64,000 nt of DNA. Source: Fictibacillus terranigra (GTDB taxonomy: Bacteria > Bacillota > Bacilli > Bacillales > Fictibacillaceae). How positions within the stretch are numbered: position 1 is the first letter of the stretch; each line of letters begins with the position of its first letter. Under the pieces are notes generated by a model. That model was not told where the DNA came from, made no database searches, and was given only the letters and a program-made list of their open reading frames with translations. Below, in pieces: positions 42,756 through 51,766 of this stretch. The stretch covers positions 1,302,001 to 1,366,000 of the forward strand of contig NZ_JAUHLN010000001.1 of the NCBI RefSeq assembly GCF_030412265.1, written 5' to 3'. Made by a program: the position numbers and the translations under genes.

Positions 42756-43607
42756 TTGCCTTGAGATATGGGCGATATAAATTTTGGCGATGTTGATGTC
42801 GGATGTTGCGCTTAACGTACGGCTGCCCACTACGTCCTCCACTTCATTAAAAATAAAAGAGTGGTCCTCTTCCATTAAAAAATCGATCCCGGCCATTCCA
42901 ATATCAAAATAAGACATCACTTTGTGTACCAATGCTTTCTGTTCTGCATTCAGTTCATAGAATTGAGCTTTTCCTCCGAGAGAAAAGTTCGCTCTGAAAT
43001 CCTCGTCAGAACTTCGAAGGACAGCGCCGACGATTTGGTCTTCAACGACAAATACCCGAACATCTCTGCCAGGAAGAGCCGCAGGTTTTTGAATCACCCA
43101 ATCCTGCGTGGGATAAGTGGATAGCGCCTCCGACAATTCCTGATCGTTCTTTGCAAGGTAAACCTGTGCACCGCCTCTTCCTGAAGCTAACTTTGCAATT
43201 AAAGGAAAGTCAAAAGGCAAAGATTCAGGACGATATAAAGAAGGAGAGATGAACAGGGTATCCATCATGGGAATACCAGCCCCCGTCAAAAGCTGGTGTG
43301 TCATGGCCTTATCATTCGCTACTCTGGAAACAAAAGATGAGTTAAAGGTTTTAACACCCATTTTTTCAAGCTGCTGAGAGAATAGAGGGTGAATCGTTCG
43401 GACCACAGCAAACTCTGGTAATGGTTCCTGCCGCTTATCGTAATAGAGAGAAAGCTGATTTTTCGTTACACCGAATGCAAACCTTTCGATGTAGCGGAGT
43501 TCCAGACCTAACCCCGCTTCTTCAGCCTCTTCCGTCAGCCATCTGATGAAGGACGCATTTTTTACAGAATCTACTTCACTATATATCAACCAGCCCTTTT
43601 TATTCAT
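42732..43607 (-). CDS. RimK-like ATP-grasp ligase, second of a tandem pair
   Basis: A 291-residue ATP-grasp protein that should join a carboxylate and an amine at the cost of ATP. The ATG at 43607 overlaps the end of the upstream gene by 8 bases; a start at 43634 is less likely. The pre-ATP-grasp domain is at about 1-100. The nucleotide-binding core is at about 110-285, with FPLIAKLASGRGGAQVYLA, the PGRDVRVFVVEDQIVGA strand and DFRANFSLGG. The metal-site region reads FIFNEVEDVVGSRTL; the usual E-x-N of RimK is here E-V-E, so metal binding may differ. Substrate unknown. Confidence 0.82.
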   Translation of the reverse strand: MNKKGWLIYSEVDSVKNASFIRWLTEEAEEAGLGLELRYIERFAFGVTKNQLSLYYDKRQEPLPEFAVVRTIHPLFSQQLEKMGVKTFNSSFVSRVANDKAMTHQLLTGAGIPMMDTLFISPSLYRPESLPFDFPLIAKLASGRGGAQVYLAKNDQELSEALSTYPTQDWVIQKPAALPGRDVRVFVVEDQIVGAVLRSSDEDFRANFSLGGKAQFYELNAEQKALVHKVMSYFDIGMAGIDFLMEEDHSFIFNEVEDVVGSRTLSATSDINIAKIYIAHISRQLKEPESV

Positions 43608-44511
43608 GGACGGATCCTCTTCGTTTGAGATCATCGAGGATAAAATCCATCATAGGGAGAGCAACATCAATGCCCGTACATTCATAAATGCTGCGGATAT
43701 GAGCGTTTGAGTTAATTTCACAAACGAGAGGAGATCCATCCGGGCCAAACAGCAGGTCGACTCCAGCAAAGGCGGTGCCTGTAACTTCCGCACACGCTGC
43801 GGCCAGTTGAACCTGTTCTTCTGTCGGGGTATAGGGCTCTGTTTTTCCGCCGAAACTTACATTTGCACGGAAATCGGACTCCGATCTTCTCAGCATGCAA
43901 GCAACGGCCTTACCGTCGACAATATTGATCCTTACATCTCGGCCGTAGCTCGAGCCGACCATCTCCTGAAACACATACTCCGTGTTTTTTAGGGTCCGCA
44001 TCAGCTCCAGCAATCTCTGCTCATTTTCTGCGAGATGTACCTGCATGCCAAAGGAACCAAAGGCCTCTTTAATAACCATCGGAAAGCCGATTTCCTTTAC
44101 GATAGCAGGATAATGGCTGTAATCATGCAGGTCTCCGAACACTTTTGGTGCTATAATGGTTTTTGGAAACGGGATTCCGTGGTCTGCCAGGGTTTGGTAC
44201 ATTCTCGATTTGTTATCGCAGATTTCTATAGAATCCGCAGAATTATATACCGGTATACCTAATTTTTCGAGTTGTTTGGCAAGGAAAACATCCTTGTCTC
44301 CGAAGATCACAAAGTCTGGAGAGCTGTTTTCATAGCGTCCAGAAATAGAAGATTTTCCGTTCGTAAACGACACGAGCAATTCATTATTTTTGATGATTGA
44401 TGGTGTAATGCCTTTTTTTTCTGCAGCTCTAGCTGTCCATTCGGCAAAATCCATAAACTTTTTCTGAGGCAGATTGCCGTTATAGACAATCCAGCAGGTT
44501 GGTTGTGCCAT
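43600..44511 (-). CDS. RimK-like ATP-grasp ligase, first of a tandem pair
   Basis: A 303-residue ATP-grasp protein of the RimK alpha-L-glutamate ligase type. The N-terminal domain starts WIVYNGNLPQKKFMDFAEW. The ATP-grasp core has GFPMVIKEAFGSFGMQVHLA, YGRDVRINIVDGKAVACM and DFRANVSFGG, and the metal-binding LVCEINSNAHIRS keeps the canonical E-x-N. The start follows ACGGAGG by 6 bases. Together with the next gene it forms a two-gene minus-strand unit between valS and folC. It is not YheC/YheD by its motifs. The product could be a short peptide or a modified protein; nothing nearby identifies the acceptor. Confidence 0.85.
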   Translation of the reverse strand: MAQPTCWIVYNGNLPQKKFMDFAEWTARAAEKKGITPSIIKNNELLVSFTNGKSSISGRYENSSPDFVIFGDKDVFLAKQLEKLGIPVYNSADSIEICDNKSRMYQTLADHGIPFPKTIIAPKVFGDLHDYSHYPAIVKEIGFPMVIKEAFGSFGMQVHLAENEQRLLELMRTLKNTEYVFQEMVGSSYGRDVRINIVDGKAVACMLRRSESDFRANVSFGGKTEPYTPTEEQVQLAAACAEVTGTAFAGVDLLFGPDGSPLVCEINSNAHIRSIYECTGIDVALPMMDFILDDLKRRGSVHE

Positions 44512-44546
44512 GGTTGTCCTCCGTCATGTTCCAATACTATACCGTT

Positions 44547-44575
44547 ATTTTATCGTTCTCAACTATATATCTCAA
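44547..44575 (-). promoter_or_regulatory. Sigma-A promoter of the ATP-grasp pair
   Basis: On the minus strand, TTGAGA (44575-44570), a 17-base spacer and TAAAAT (44552-44547) lie about 36 bases before the ligase start. It is divergent from folC. Confidence 0.62.
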
Positions 44576-44597
44576 TACGAAGGGTGGCGGATCGCCA

Positions 44598-45902
44598 ATG
44601 TTTACAACTTATGATGATATCAACCATCGATTAGAAATATCCGATGCAGGCGAGATGAAAATGGGCATTGAACGCATGCAGTCCATTCTGCGAAAACTCG
44701 GAAATCCTGAAACAAACGTGCGCTGTATCCATGTGGCAGGAACAAACGGCAAAGGTTCAACCATACAGATGCTACAAGCCATCCTGCGTGAACAAGGCTA
44801 TTCTGTCGGTACTTTTACATCCCCCTTTCTCATGAACGTCAAAGAACACATTCAGCTGAATGGTGAATGGATTTCGGATGATGAGCTGAAACAGATCATT
44901 ATGAAGATGAAGCCACTGGTCAGGGAACTGGAAAAGGAAGGATTCGGAAGCTTGTCAGAGTTTGAAGCAGTCGCTGCTGCTGCTTACGTATTTTTCAGCC
45001 AATGTTCACCGGATCTTTGTCTGATAGAAACCGGACTTGGAGGACGGACCGATGCAACGAACGTTATCTTGCCTTTGCTATCAATCATTACGAACATCGG
45101 GTACGATCATGTGAATCTTCTTGGCACGAGCCTTACTGAGATCGCCGGTCATAAAGCAGGAATCATCAAGCCTTCTGTTCCTGTCTTAACAGGGGCCGAT
45201 CAGAGTGAGGCGCTGTCTGTTATTGAAAAGACAGCCCTGAAAAATCACTCGCGCTGCTACAGGCTGGGTAAAGAAATGTACACCGAGCGAATAAGGGCCA
45301 AGGAAGGCAAGGAAGTATTTTGCTACAGGTCCCCTTATTCAAACCGAAACCTTATGGAAATTACTATGCCAGGGAAGCATCAAGTCAACAACGCCGGATT
45401 GGCTTTAATGGCAATCGATCTTCTTAAATATGAGAGGGGCTGGGAGATCGATGAGGAATCGATCAGAAACGGAATAAAAAAGGCGAAGTGGGCCGGCAGG
45501 TTTGAGACAGTTAATAACCATCCAAAAATAATTATGGATGGCGCCCACAATCCCGAAGGAATCCTTGCTTTAGCGGAAACGTTAAAAAGCCATTTTCCCG
45601 GAAAGCCCATTCAAGTACTGTTTGCAGCATTAAAGGATAAAGATACTGGAAGCATGCTCAAACCGCTGGAAGAAATCAGTTCGTCCATAACGTTTACTTC
45701 GTTTAAGCACCATCGAGCCGACAGTGCCAGCTCCTTATATGAAAAAAGTACTATGAATGAAAAGCAGTATGATGAGGATTTGGAATCCGCCCTTACGAAA
45801 TTTTTGAAACGGGGCAAAGGGAAAGATATCCTTCTGATTACAGGCTCCTTATACTTTATTGGGGAATGCAAGAATTTTTTACAGAAATTAAATGGCAAGT
45901 AA
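44598..45902 (+). CDS. folC: Dihydrofolate synthase / folylpolyglutamate synthase
   Basis: Adds glutamate to dihydropteroate and then further glutamates to folates. The ATG at 44598 follows AAGGGTGG and gives the family start TYDDINHRLE; an open frame from 44499 is longer but runs through the divergent promoter. The 434-residue protein has the P-loop VAGTNGKGST near 52, the GLGGRTDATN motif and the C-terminal DGAHNPEG motif near 315. No promoter could be assigned with confidence. Confidence 0.94.
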   Translation: MFTTYDDINHRLEISDAGEMKMGIERMQSILRKLGNPETNVRCIHVAGTNGKGSTIQMLQAILREQGYSVGTFTSPFLMNVKEHIQLNGEWISDDELKQIIMKMKPLVRELEKEGFGSLSEFEAVAAAAYVFFSQCSPDLCLIETGLGGRTDATNVILPLLSIITNIGYDHVNLLGTSLTEIAGHKAGIIKPSVPVLTGADQSEALSVIEKTALKNHSRCYRLGKEMYTERIRAKEGKEVFCYRSPYSNRNLMEITMPGKHQVNNAGLALMAIDLLKYERGWEIDEESIRNGIKKAKWAGRFETVNNHPKIIMDGAHNPEGILALAETLKSHFPGKPIQVLFAALKDKDTGSMLKPLEEISSSITFTSFKHHRADSASSLYEKSTMNEKQYDEDLESALTKFLKRGKGKDILLITGSLYFIGECKNFLQKLNGK

Positions 45903-45930
45903 TTGAAATTTTTCAAACTTTTGTTACAAT
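45903..45930 (+). promoter_or_regulatory. Promoter of the GGDEF gene
   Basis: TTGAAA (45903-45908), a 16-base spacer and TACAAT (45925-45930) with a TGn extension begin one base after the folC stop. The -35 is also half of a small inverted repeat (TTGAAA/TTTCAA). Confidence 0.65.
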
Positions 45931-46005
45931 AAGTAAGATAATAGTATTTACCTAGCTGTTTGCAGGATATAGGAATTTTTGCTCATGAAGGGGGACCGGG
46001 GGAAC

Positions 46006-47712
46006 ATGGATAAAAAAAGGCGGGTTGCTATGTGGACAGTATGGCTCATACTCTATCCAGCAGCAATTTGGACAGGCTACTCCCTGAATGATTTTCCTGC
46101 ATCCATTTCTATTTTTGATATTTCGGTATTAACGGTACTCACCGTGGTCGTTTCATTGTTCCCAATCAGAGTACTAAACTCCAATATTTCTCTCATCACC
46201 GGTATTTCGCTGGCGATTTTCCTTTACTACGGATTGTTTTTGTCACTGGTCATCACTCAGATTGCTGTTTTCTCATTGACTCTTAAAGTCTATTTCAATA
46301 CGAAAGAGCATTATCGCTACTTAACGAACAGTCTGATGTTTGCCTGGATTTCTGTAGGTTCCGGTATCATATTTGAGCTGCTTGGTGGGCAGACCGGCTC
46401 CTGCGACATCAACACTGGTTTTTATTTATTACCGATTGCCGGATACATAGTGGCGCATTTCCTCTTGAACCATCTGTTGTTATATGTGGTTAGAACGTAT
46501 GTGTTTGCACAGAAAGTACGTTTTATAGAAAAGGATCTATGGGTTGATATTATTTTTGAAATGATGGTTATTCCAGTCGGAGTACTCCTATATGTTCTTT
46601 ATTCGCAGATTGGCACACCAGCCATTTTTTACGTAGGGTTTCCGTTTTTGAGCCTGTCCATCATCATTAACTTGTACCATGCCAGCCGGCAGGTTAATGA
46701 CCTCCTGCAGAAATCGAGTGAGATCGGCCAGCAGATGTCTGAACATCTGCAGGTTAATGATATTCTTGATGTGTTCATTGATAAGCTGACTTCCTTTATA
46801 ATGGTGGATGGTGCCTATATCTTTGATGCAGAGGCAGGAGAATATTTTAAACCCATAAGGAAATACGAGAAAAACGCAGGCATGATCGAACATGATATTA
46901 AACTTCTTCGAACGGAAGGAGTTAGCGGAAAAGTTTGGGCAACCGGGAAAAGTGTGCTCTACTCATCAAAAAAACAATGGAGAGAAACTTCTGACAGCCA
47001 CTTTAACGGCCACGGGGAGTCTATTATCTCCGTTCCGATGATTAGAAATCAGAGAATCATCGGCGTAATCACGTTTATGAATCAGAAGAAAAAGACGTTC
47101 CAAAAACACCATCTCATGATTATGGAAATTCTGTCCAACTATTTAGCGGTAGCGATTGATAATGCGAGGAATTATGAGACCACGAAGCTCAAAAGTGAGC
47201 AATGCCCGCTGACGGGACTCTATAATTACCGTTATTTTGAGAATCTCCTCTCTCAGATGTATGATGAGTTTAATTATTTTAAGCGGGAGTTTTCTGTCAT
47301 CCTTATGGACATTGACCATTTTAAAAAGGTGAACGATACATATGGACATCAAAGCGGCAACGAAGTGTTAATTCAATTGGCACGCCGTCTCGAACACTAC
47401 ATCGGAGAAAACGGGACAGTGGCAAGATACGGAGGGGAAGAATTCGTCATCTTGCTTCCGCATATGAATGAGATGGATTGCTATCGCGCGGCCGAAGAAC
47501 TGAGGAGCATTATATCCATGCATCCGTTCCTCATTAAAGATGATTTAAAAGACAAACGCTCTCATCAAATCTATATCACCGCAAGTATCGGAATTTCCAC
47601 CGCTCCACTTCATGGTGAAGATCCGCTCACTCTACTGCGGAATGCAGACCGCGCCATGTATACCGGTGCCAAACAGCAGGGCAGGAACAAGGTTGCCAGG
47701 TATGTAGGATAA
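46006..47712 (+). CDS. Membrane GAF-GGDEF protein, probable diguanylate cyclase
   Basis: A 568-residue protein predicted to make the second messenger c-di-GMP. Residues 1-220 hold about six or seven membrane segments (VWLILYPAAIWTGYSL, ILTVV-type helices and others). A GAF-like sensor domain is at about 245-395 (GVSGKVWATGKSV, ISVPMIRNQRIIGVI). The GGDEF domain is at about 400-565, with CPLTGLYNYRYF, MDIDHFKKVNDTYGH and an intact GGEEF at 476-480. No RxxD inhibitory site precedes GGEEF. The ATG at 46006 follows a G-rich stretch; starts at 45979 or 45985 are possible. In B. subtilis folC is followed directly by comC, so this gene is an insertion into the conserved order. Confidence 0.88.
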   Translation: MDKKRRVAMWTVWLILYPAAIWTGYSLNDFPASISIFDISVLTVLTVVVSLFPIRVLNSNISLITGISLAIFLYYGLFLSLVITQIAVFSLTLKVYFNTKEHYRYLTNSLMFAWISVGSGIIFELLGGQTGSCDINTGFYLLPIAGYIVAHFLLNHLLLYVVRTYVFAQKVRFIEKDLWVDIIFEMMVIPVGVLLYVLYSQIGTPAIFYVGFPFLSLSIIINLYHASRQVNDLLQKSSEIGQQMSEHLQVNDILDVFIDKLTSFIMVDGAYIFDAEAGEYFKPIRKYEKNAGMIEHDIKLLRTEGVSGKVWATGKSVLYSSKKQWRETSDSHFNGHGESIISVPMIRNQRIIGVITFMNQKKKTFQKHHLMIMEILSNYLAVAIDNARNYETTKLKSEQCPLTGLYNYRYFENLLSQMYDEFNYFKREFSVILMDIDHFKKVNDTYGHQSGNEVLIQLARRLEHYIGENGTVARYGGEEFVILLPHMNEMDCYRAAEELRSIISMHPFLIKDDLKDKRSHQIYITASIGISTAPLHGEDPLTLLRNADRAMYTGAKQQGRNKVARYVG

Positions 47713-47716
47713 TAAT

Positions 47717-47750
47717 AAAAGCCTTCTCATGAGAGAAGGCTATTTCTTAT
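47717..47750 (+). terminator. Rho-independent terminator of the GGDEF gene
   Basis: GCCTTCTC (47721-47728) and GAGAAGGC (47733-47740) form a perfect stem with a 4-base loop; TATTTCTTATTT follows. Confidence 0.85.
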
Positions 47751-48242
47751 TTCATGTGCGGTTCGACGATGGCTTGATCATCGGGGCCTGTGATCAAGGG
47801 TTCAGATAGAGTAGCCATCAGTTTCACCGTAAATTGCTCTATCAATCTATCTCAACCGAAACAAGCCATCTGCCCTAGTTATTAAAAATTCTGCTGTACC
47901 ATAATACAGGTAAAAAATTTCAAACAATTGGCTCAGATATTCTATCCGCTTTCTCAAGTTCCGTTTCTGTGCTTCAAGCTCTATCATTAGTAGAAAAGGT
48001 CGTAGAATTGAGGTAGTGGACCGGGTACAAGAAATCAAGAGGGGAGCTTTGCTCAATAGTTGCACGAGCATATTAATCATTTTGCCTATGTTTGAATCCA
48101 GAAGCCTATGATTCGGATTGAAGCAGTGCAAAGATCTGAAAATTGGACGATATAAACAAAAAAGGAAAATAAAAATGCCCACTGATTTCTTAAACCAAAA
48201 AAGATACGGCGGATTATAATTAAATGTCTAAGGATGTTCAAT
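47751..48242. other. Long non-coding gap before comC
   Basis: About 490 bases without a gene that I can support. It contains an inverted repeat TTGATCA/TGATCAA (47774-47797). A minus-strand open frame of 111 codons (47847-48182) lacks a ribosome binding site and a recognisable sequence. A ComK-type double AT-box, expected before comC in B. subtilis, was looked for and not clearly found. The region may be the remains of a lost gene. Confidence 0.5.
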
Positions 48243-48998
48243 ATGGAATTGTTAATTGTTTATATGGCAGCACTATATGGCAGTTTACTCGGATCCTTCT
48301 TCAACGTAGTGGGCCTGCGCGTCCCTAAAAACGAATCGATCGTACACACAGGCTCCCACTGCACAGCCTGCAGCCGTAACCTTAATTGGTACGAACTGAT
48401 TCCGATTTTCTCATGGCTATGTCAAAAGGGAAAATGCAGAGGCTGTCAAACAAAGATATCAGCTCTCTACCCAGTAATAGAATTATCTACCGCATTTCTT
48501 TTTATGATTTCCCCACTGGTGGTGGGGTTGTCAAAGGAACTGCTCGTTTCCTGGTGTCTGATCTCGCTCCTTATGATTGTTACAGTATCGGATATCAAGT
48601 ACATGATAATTCCGGATAAGGTTCTGTTATTTTTTATGCCCGTTTTCATTGCCTTACGTATATTTATTCCCCTTGCTCCTTGGTGGGATCCCATAGCTGG
48701 ATTTGCTCTTGGCTTCGGGCTTCTGTTCTTTATCGCTGTTGCATCAAAAGGAGGGATGGGTGGGGGAGACGTTAAACTCATGGGTGTACTTGGAATCGTT
48801 CTTGGGTGGAAAGCCACACTGCTTGCTTTTATACTGGCCACCCTTTTTGGTGCCGTACTCGGTACTGCTGGTTTGGCATTAAAACTGATAAAAAGAGGGC
48901 AGCCGATTCCTTTCGGTCCATATATTGTACTTGCAACATTAGTCTCCTATTTTTTTTTCCATGAGATGATCGATTGGTATTTTCATTTCATGAACTGA
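48243..48998 (+). CDS. comC: Prepilin leader peptidase / methyltransferase ComC
   Basis: Processes type IV-like pseudopilins (ComGC and relatives) for DNA uptake. The 251-residue membrane protein has the N-terminal methyltransferase region with two CxxC pairs (HCTACS and CRGC) and about seven membrane helices. The catalytic aspartates are in TVSDIKYMIIPD and in GGGDVKLMG. The ATG at 48243 is chosen because AAGGA ends 8 bases before it; the ATG at 48234 overlaps that ribosome binding site. Confidence 0.92.
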   Translation: MELLIVYMAALYGSLLGSFFNVVGLRVPKNESIVHTGSHCTACSRNLNWYELIPIFSWLCQKGKCRGCQTKISALYPVIELSTAFLFMISPLVVGLSKELLVSWCLISLLMIVTVSDIKYMIIPDKVLLFFMPVFIALRIFIPLAPWWDPIAGFALGFGLLFFIAVASKGGMGGGDVKLMGVLGIVLGWKATLLAFILATLFGAVLGTAGLALKLIKRGQPIPFGPYIVLATLVSYFFFHEMIDWYFHFMN

Positions 48999-49137
48999 AT
49001 GCAACAAAGACATAGTTGCAGAAAAAATGGCTATGGATTAGCTTCATTTATTCTATCAAACGCGATTCTTTTTGTTCTATGAAACAGGATTTCTGCATAC
49101 CCTGTTTACTAGATGATAGAACAAAGGAGCGGATGTC

Positions 49138-50157
49138 ATGAAGGAGCAAAAGCCGATCACAGTATTGATCAATGGTAAGGCTACTGCCTTTAAGGAAGTA
49201 CAGAAAGAGAAGGAGTCTCCGACGAAGGAAATAGCGGCAGCGGTTTATACAGAGGAAACGACCGGATGGGAAATCATCGACTCTGAAGGATCCGGGAAAA
49301 TACTTGACTTTAAAAAAGTGGTTTCCACAGTTCCCCGCCCGTCCGCTTTGCGAAAAAAGTGGTCTAAACGAAGAATGGTTCTGATGGACCGCAATCGCAA
49401 CACCAGTCTGTTTTCAAAGAAATTCATTACCGCAGTCATTGCTGCAATTCTAACAGGCTGCACGTTTGGCGGAATAATCCTCATGCTGTTTACCGGTGAA
49501 ACCGCATCGACCCAGAGCGAGACAGCGGCTGCACAGCAGGCCAGTGCCAGCTCCAAAGCCCAGGCTCCAGCGACGATTCCTTCAATCTCCATGGACTTTC
49601 ATGCTGCTCAGAACGGACTCTTTTCGACCAAGAAAAAAGCGGAGGAAATCAGCAAGGACATGAAAGACCAAGGATATGCGGCGTCTGTTTATAAACAAGG
49701 GGCGAACTACTCCGTACTGATCGGTCTCGGAAATAAAAAAGAGGAGGCACGCGCACTGGCGGATGTCTATAAGTTTAAAGGAGTGGAGGTTTGGCCGAAG
49801 CAGCTGGACGCTTCTTATACGGATCTAAAGATTCCCCATAAAATGGATGAACCTTTTATCGTAAACGGAAAGATCCTTCTTCAGAATGTGATTACTCTTT
49901 CGCAGGTGCCAACGCTGAGCAAGAAAGCAAAAGATTCCATTATGAAGGATTACGAGGGTTGGAAAGCATATGGTGATAAACAGCATGAACAATGGCCGGC
50001 GAAACAGGAAAAGGCCGTGCGGAACTACGAAAAGGATATTTCCCGGGCGTTAACCAGGCTTACCGCCAACCGGCCAGGCGAAGTTGACTGGCCGCTGCAG
50101 CAAGCCGTGCTGGACAGTTTTGTGTCCTACACAAAGCTGCTTGAGGTTTTAAAATAG
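49138..50157 (+). CDS. spoIIB: Stage II sporulation protein SpoIIB
   Basis: Septal protein that helps engulfment by guiding SpoIID/M/P. The 339-residue protein has a cytoplasmic N terminus, one membrane segment at about 98-118 (ITAVIAAILTGCTFGGIILM), an alanine/serine-rich linker and a SPOR-type domain at about 150-225 (LFSTKKKAEEISKDMKDQGY, then VLIGLGNKKEEA). A good ribosome binding site (AAAGGAG) precedes the ATG. It lies between comC and maf as in B. subtilis. Confidence 0.9.
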   Translation: MKEQKPITVLINGKATAFKEVQKEKESPTKEIAAAVYTEETTGWEIIDSEGSGKILDFKKVVSTVPRPSALRKKWSKRRMVLMDRNRNTSLFSKKFITAVIAAILTGCTFGGIILMLFTGETASTQSETAAAQQASASSKAQAPATIPSISMDFHAAQNGLFSTKKKAEEISKDMKDQGYAASVYKQGANYSVLIGLGNKKEEARALADVYKFKGVEVWPKQLDASYTDLKIPHKMDEPFIVNGKILLQNVITLSQVPTLSKKAKDSIMKDYEGWKAYGDKQHEQWPAKQEKAVRNYEKDISRALTRLTANRPGEVDWPLQQAVLDSFVSYTKLLEVLK

Positions 50158-50166
50158 CGTATGAGG

Positions 50167-50199
50167 AGCAAAGCGCCGTAAACCAGCTTTGCTTTTTTA
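50167..50199 (+). terminator. Rho-independent terminator of spoIIB
   Basis: AGCAAAGC (50167-50174) pairs with GCTTTGCT (50186-50193), followed by TTTTTATTTT. Confidence 0.82.
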
Positions 50200-50403
50200 T
50201 TTTCCATAAAAAAGAAAGCCGACTAAAAATAAAAGAAAATGTTAAATCAAGACATAAACAGACAAGTTTTGGCGAAAAATTAATAGAACAATCATGATAA
50301 ACGGATTGCTTATTGTCTAACTTTGGAGATTTTGATATGCTTAATTCAAATCTCTCTTACAGTTGGTTGATTATAGTAAACCGCTAATTAAAAGGGTGAT
50401 TAT

Positions 50404-50991
50404 ATGAAACGCCTCATACTAGCCTCTTCTTCACCTCGAAGAAAAGAACTTCTTTCAATGAACCTTCTCTCGTATGAAGTTATTCCAAGTACTATTCAAG
50501 AGGTCATGGATCCCTCATTGTCACCTGAAGAGCTTGTTTGTTCGCTTGCCAGGCAAAAAGCGGAAGATGTATTTAGGCTGCATAAAGAGCATGTAGTGAT
50601 TGGTGCAGATACGGTTGTTGTGAACAATGGTACCGTGATGGGAAAACCGGCGGGAAGAAAGGAAGCTGTTGCGGCTCTCCGTTCACTTTCAGGCCGGACT
50701 CATACCGTGTATACAGGTGTCTGTATTCTGTCCGAAGGCAAAGAACGTTTATTTTCAGTTTCAACTGATGTAACGTTTTGGGAGCTTTCAGAAGCAGAGG
50801 TCGAAAACTATGTAAACAGCGGTGAACCTTTTGATAAGGCCGGCAGCTATGGGATCCAGGGATTGGGCGCAAGGCTCGTCCAGTCGATCGCCGGAGATTT
50901 TTACAGCGTGGTGGGATTGCCGGTATCCAGAGTAGTAAGGGAGCTTGAAAGCTTTGGAATCAGCGCAGTCAGTCAGGAAGATGACATTTAA
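50404..50991 (+). CDS. maf: Maf-family nucleotide pyrophosphatase
   Basis: Hydrolyses dTTP, UTP and modified pyrimidine triphosphates. Overexpression blocks septum formation in B. subtilis. The 195-residue protein begins LILASSSPRRKELL and has the VIGADTVVV, GKPAGRKEA and DKAGSYGIQG motifs. It is the first gene of the maf-radC-mreBCD-minCD cluster. The 204 bases before it contain a small hairpin near 50325-50355 but no promoter I can name. Confidence 0.94.
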   Translation: MKRLILASSSPRRKELLSMNLLSYEVIPSTIQEVMDPSLSPEELVCSLARQKAEDVFRLHKEHVVIGADTVVVNNGTVMGKPAGRKEAVAALRSLSGRTHTVYTGVCILSEGKERLFSVSTDVTFWELSEAEVENYVNSGEPFDKAGSYGIQGLGARLVQSIAGDFYSVVGLPVSRVVRELESFGISAVSQEDDI

Positions 50992-51005
50992 GGAGGAATA
51001 CGTAA

Positions 51006-51695
51006 GTGGCCGAAACACCGCTTATGATTCGAGATTATCCTGTACAAGAACGGCCGCGTGAGCGAATGCTCATCAGCGGACCAGACACCCTGGCGAACCA
51101 TGAACTCCTGGCGATTATATTGAGAACAGGATCAAAGAACGAATCTGTCATTCAGCTTGCGAACCGAATCATTCAGCATTTTGAAGGACTTCGTTTTTTG
51201 AAGGACGCAACGATTGGTGAATTGAAAGAAATTCACGGCATTGGGGATGCGAAAGCCGTTGAGCTTCTCGCAGCCATTGAATTGGGAAGGCGCATCAGCC
51301 GACTGCCGTTTGACGAACGGTTTGCGATCCGCTCACCAGACGATGGGGCTCAATATATGATGGATGAATTGCGCTTTCTCCAGCAGGAGCATTTTGTCTG
51401 TCTCTATTTAAATACGAAAAATCAAATCATTCACAAGAAAACGATTTTCATTGGAAGCTTGAATTCATCGATTGTCCATCCCAGGGAAGTTTTCAAGGAA
51501 GGGTTCAGGCGGTCGGCGGCTTCCATTATTTGTTTCCACAACCACCCAAGCGGTGACCCCGCTCCAAGCAGGGAAGATATCGACGTTACAAAAAGATTAG
51601 TAGAATGCGGGAAAATGCTCGGAATCGAGCTTCTGGACCACATTATTATCGGTGATTTAAAATATGTAAGTTTAAAAGAAAAAGGTTATGTTTAA
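51006..51695 (+). CDS. radC: RadC / YsxA, JAB1-MPN domain protein
   Basis: A 229-residue protein with an N-terminal helix-hairpin-helix (LKEIHGIGDAKAVEL) and a C-terminal MPN metalloprotease-like domain with HNHPSGDPAPSREDI. The role in DNA repair is not established and the biochemical function is unknown. It starts at GTG after TAAGGAGG. The promoter of mreB begins three bases after its stop. Confidence 0.93.
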   Translation: MAETPLMIRDYPVQERPRERMLISGPDTLANHELLAIILRTGSKNESVIQLANRIIQHFEGLRFLKDATIGELKEIHGIGDAKAVELLAAIELGRRISRLPFDERFAIRSPDDGAQYMMDELRFLQQEHFVCLYLNTKNQIIHKKTIFIGSLNSSIVHPREVFKEGFRRSAASIICFHNHPSGDPAPSREDIDVTKRLVECGKMLGIELLDHIIIGDLKYVSLKEKGYV

Positions 51696-51697
51696 CA

Positions 51698-51727
51698 TTG
51701 TCATTTGCGCTTTTGTTAGCGTATAAT
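51698..51727 (+). promoter_or_regulatory. Sigma-A promoter of mreB
   Basis: TTGTCA (51698-51703), an 18-base spacer and a perfect TATAAT (51722-51727) lie 39 bases before mreB. Confidence 0.75.
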
Positions 51728-51766
51728 CATATTTATGAGTTTTGCTTGATGAAAGGAGTTACATAA

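Noticed and set aside
44499-44597. Longer N terminus for FolC from 44499
   Set aside because: The extra 33 codons overlap the divergent ligase start and promoter and do not resemble FolC.
47847-48182. 111-codon minus-strand open frame before comC
   Set aside because: No ribosome binding site, no recognisable motif and atypical composition; kept only as a remark on the gap.
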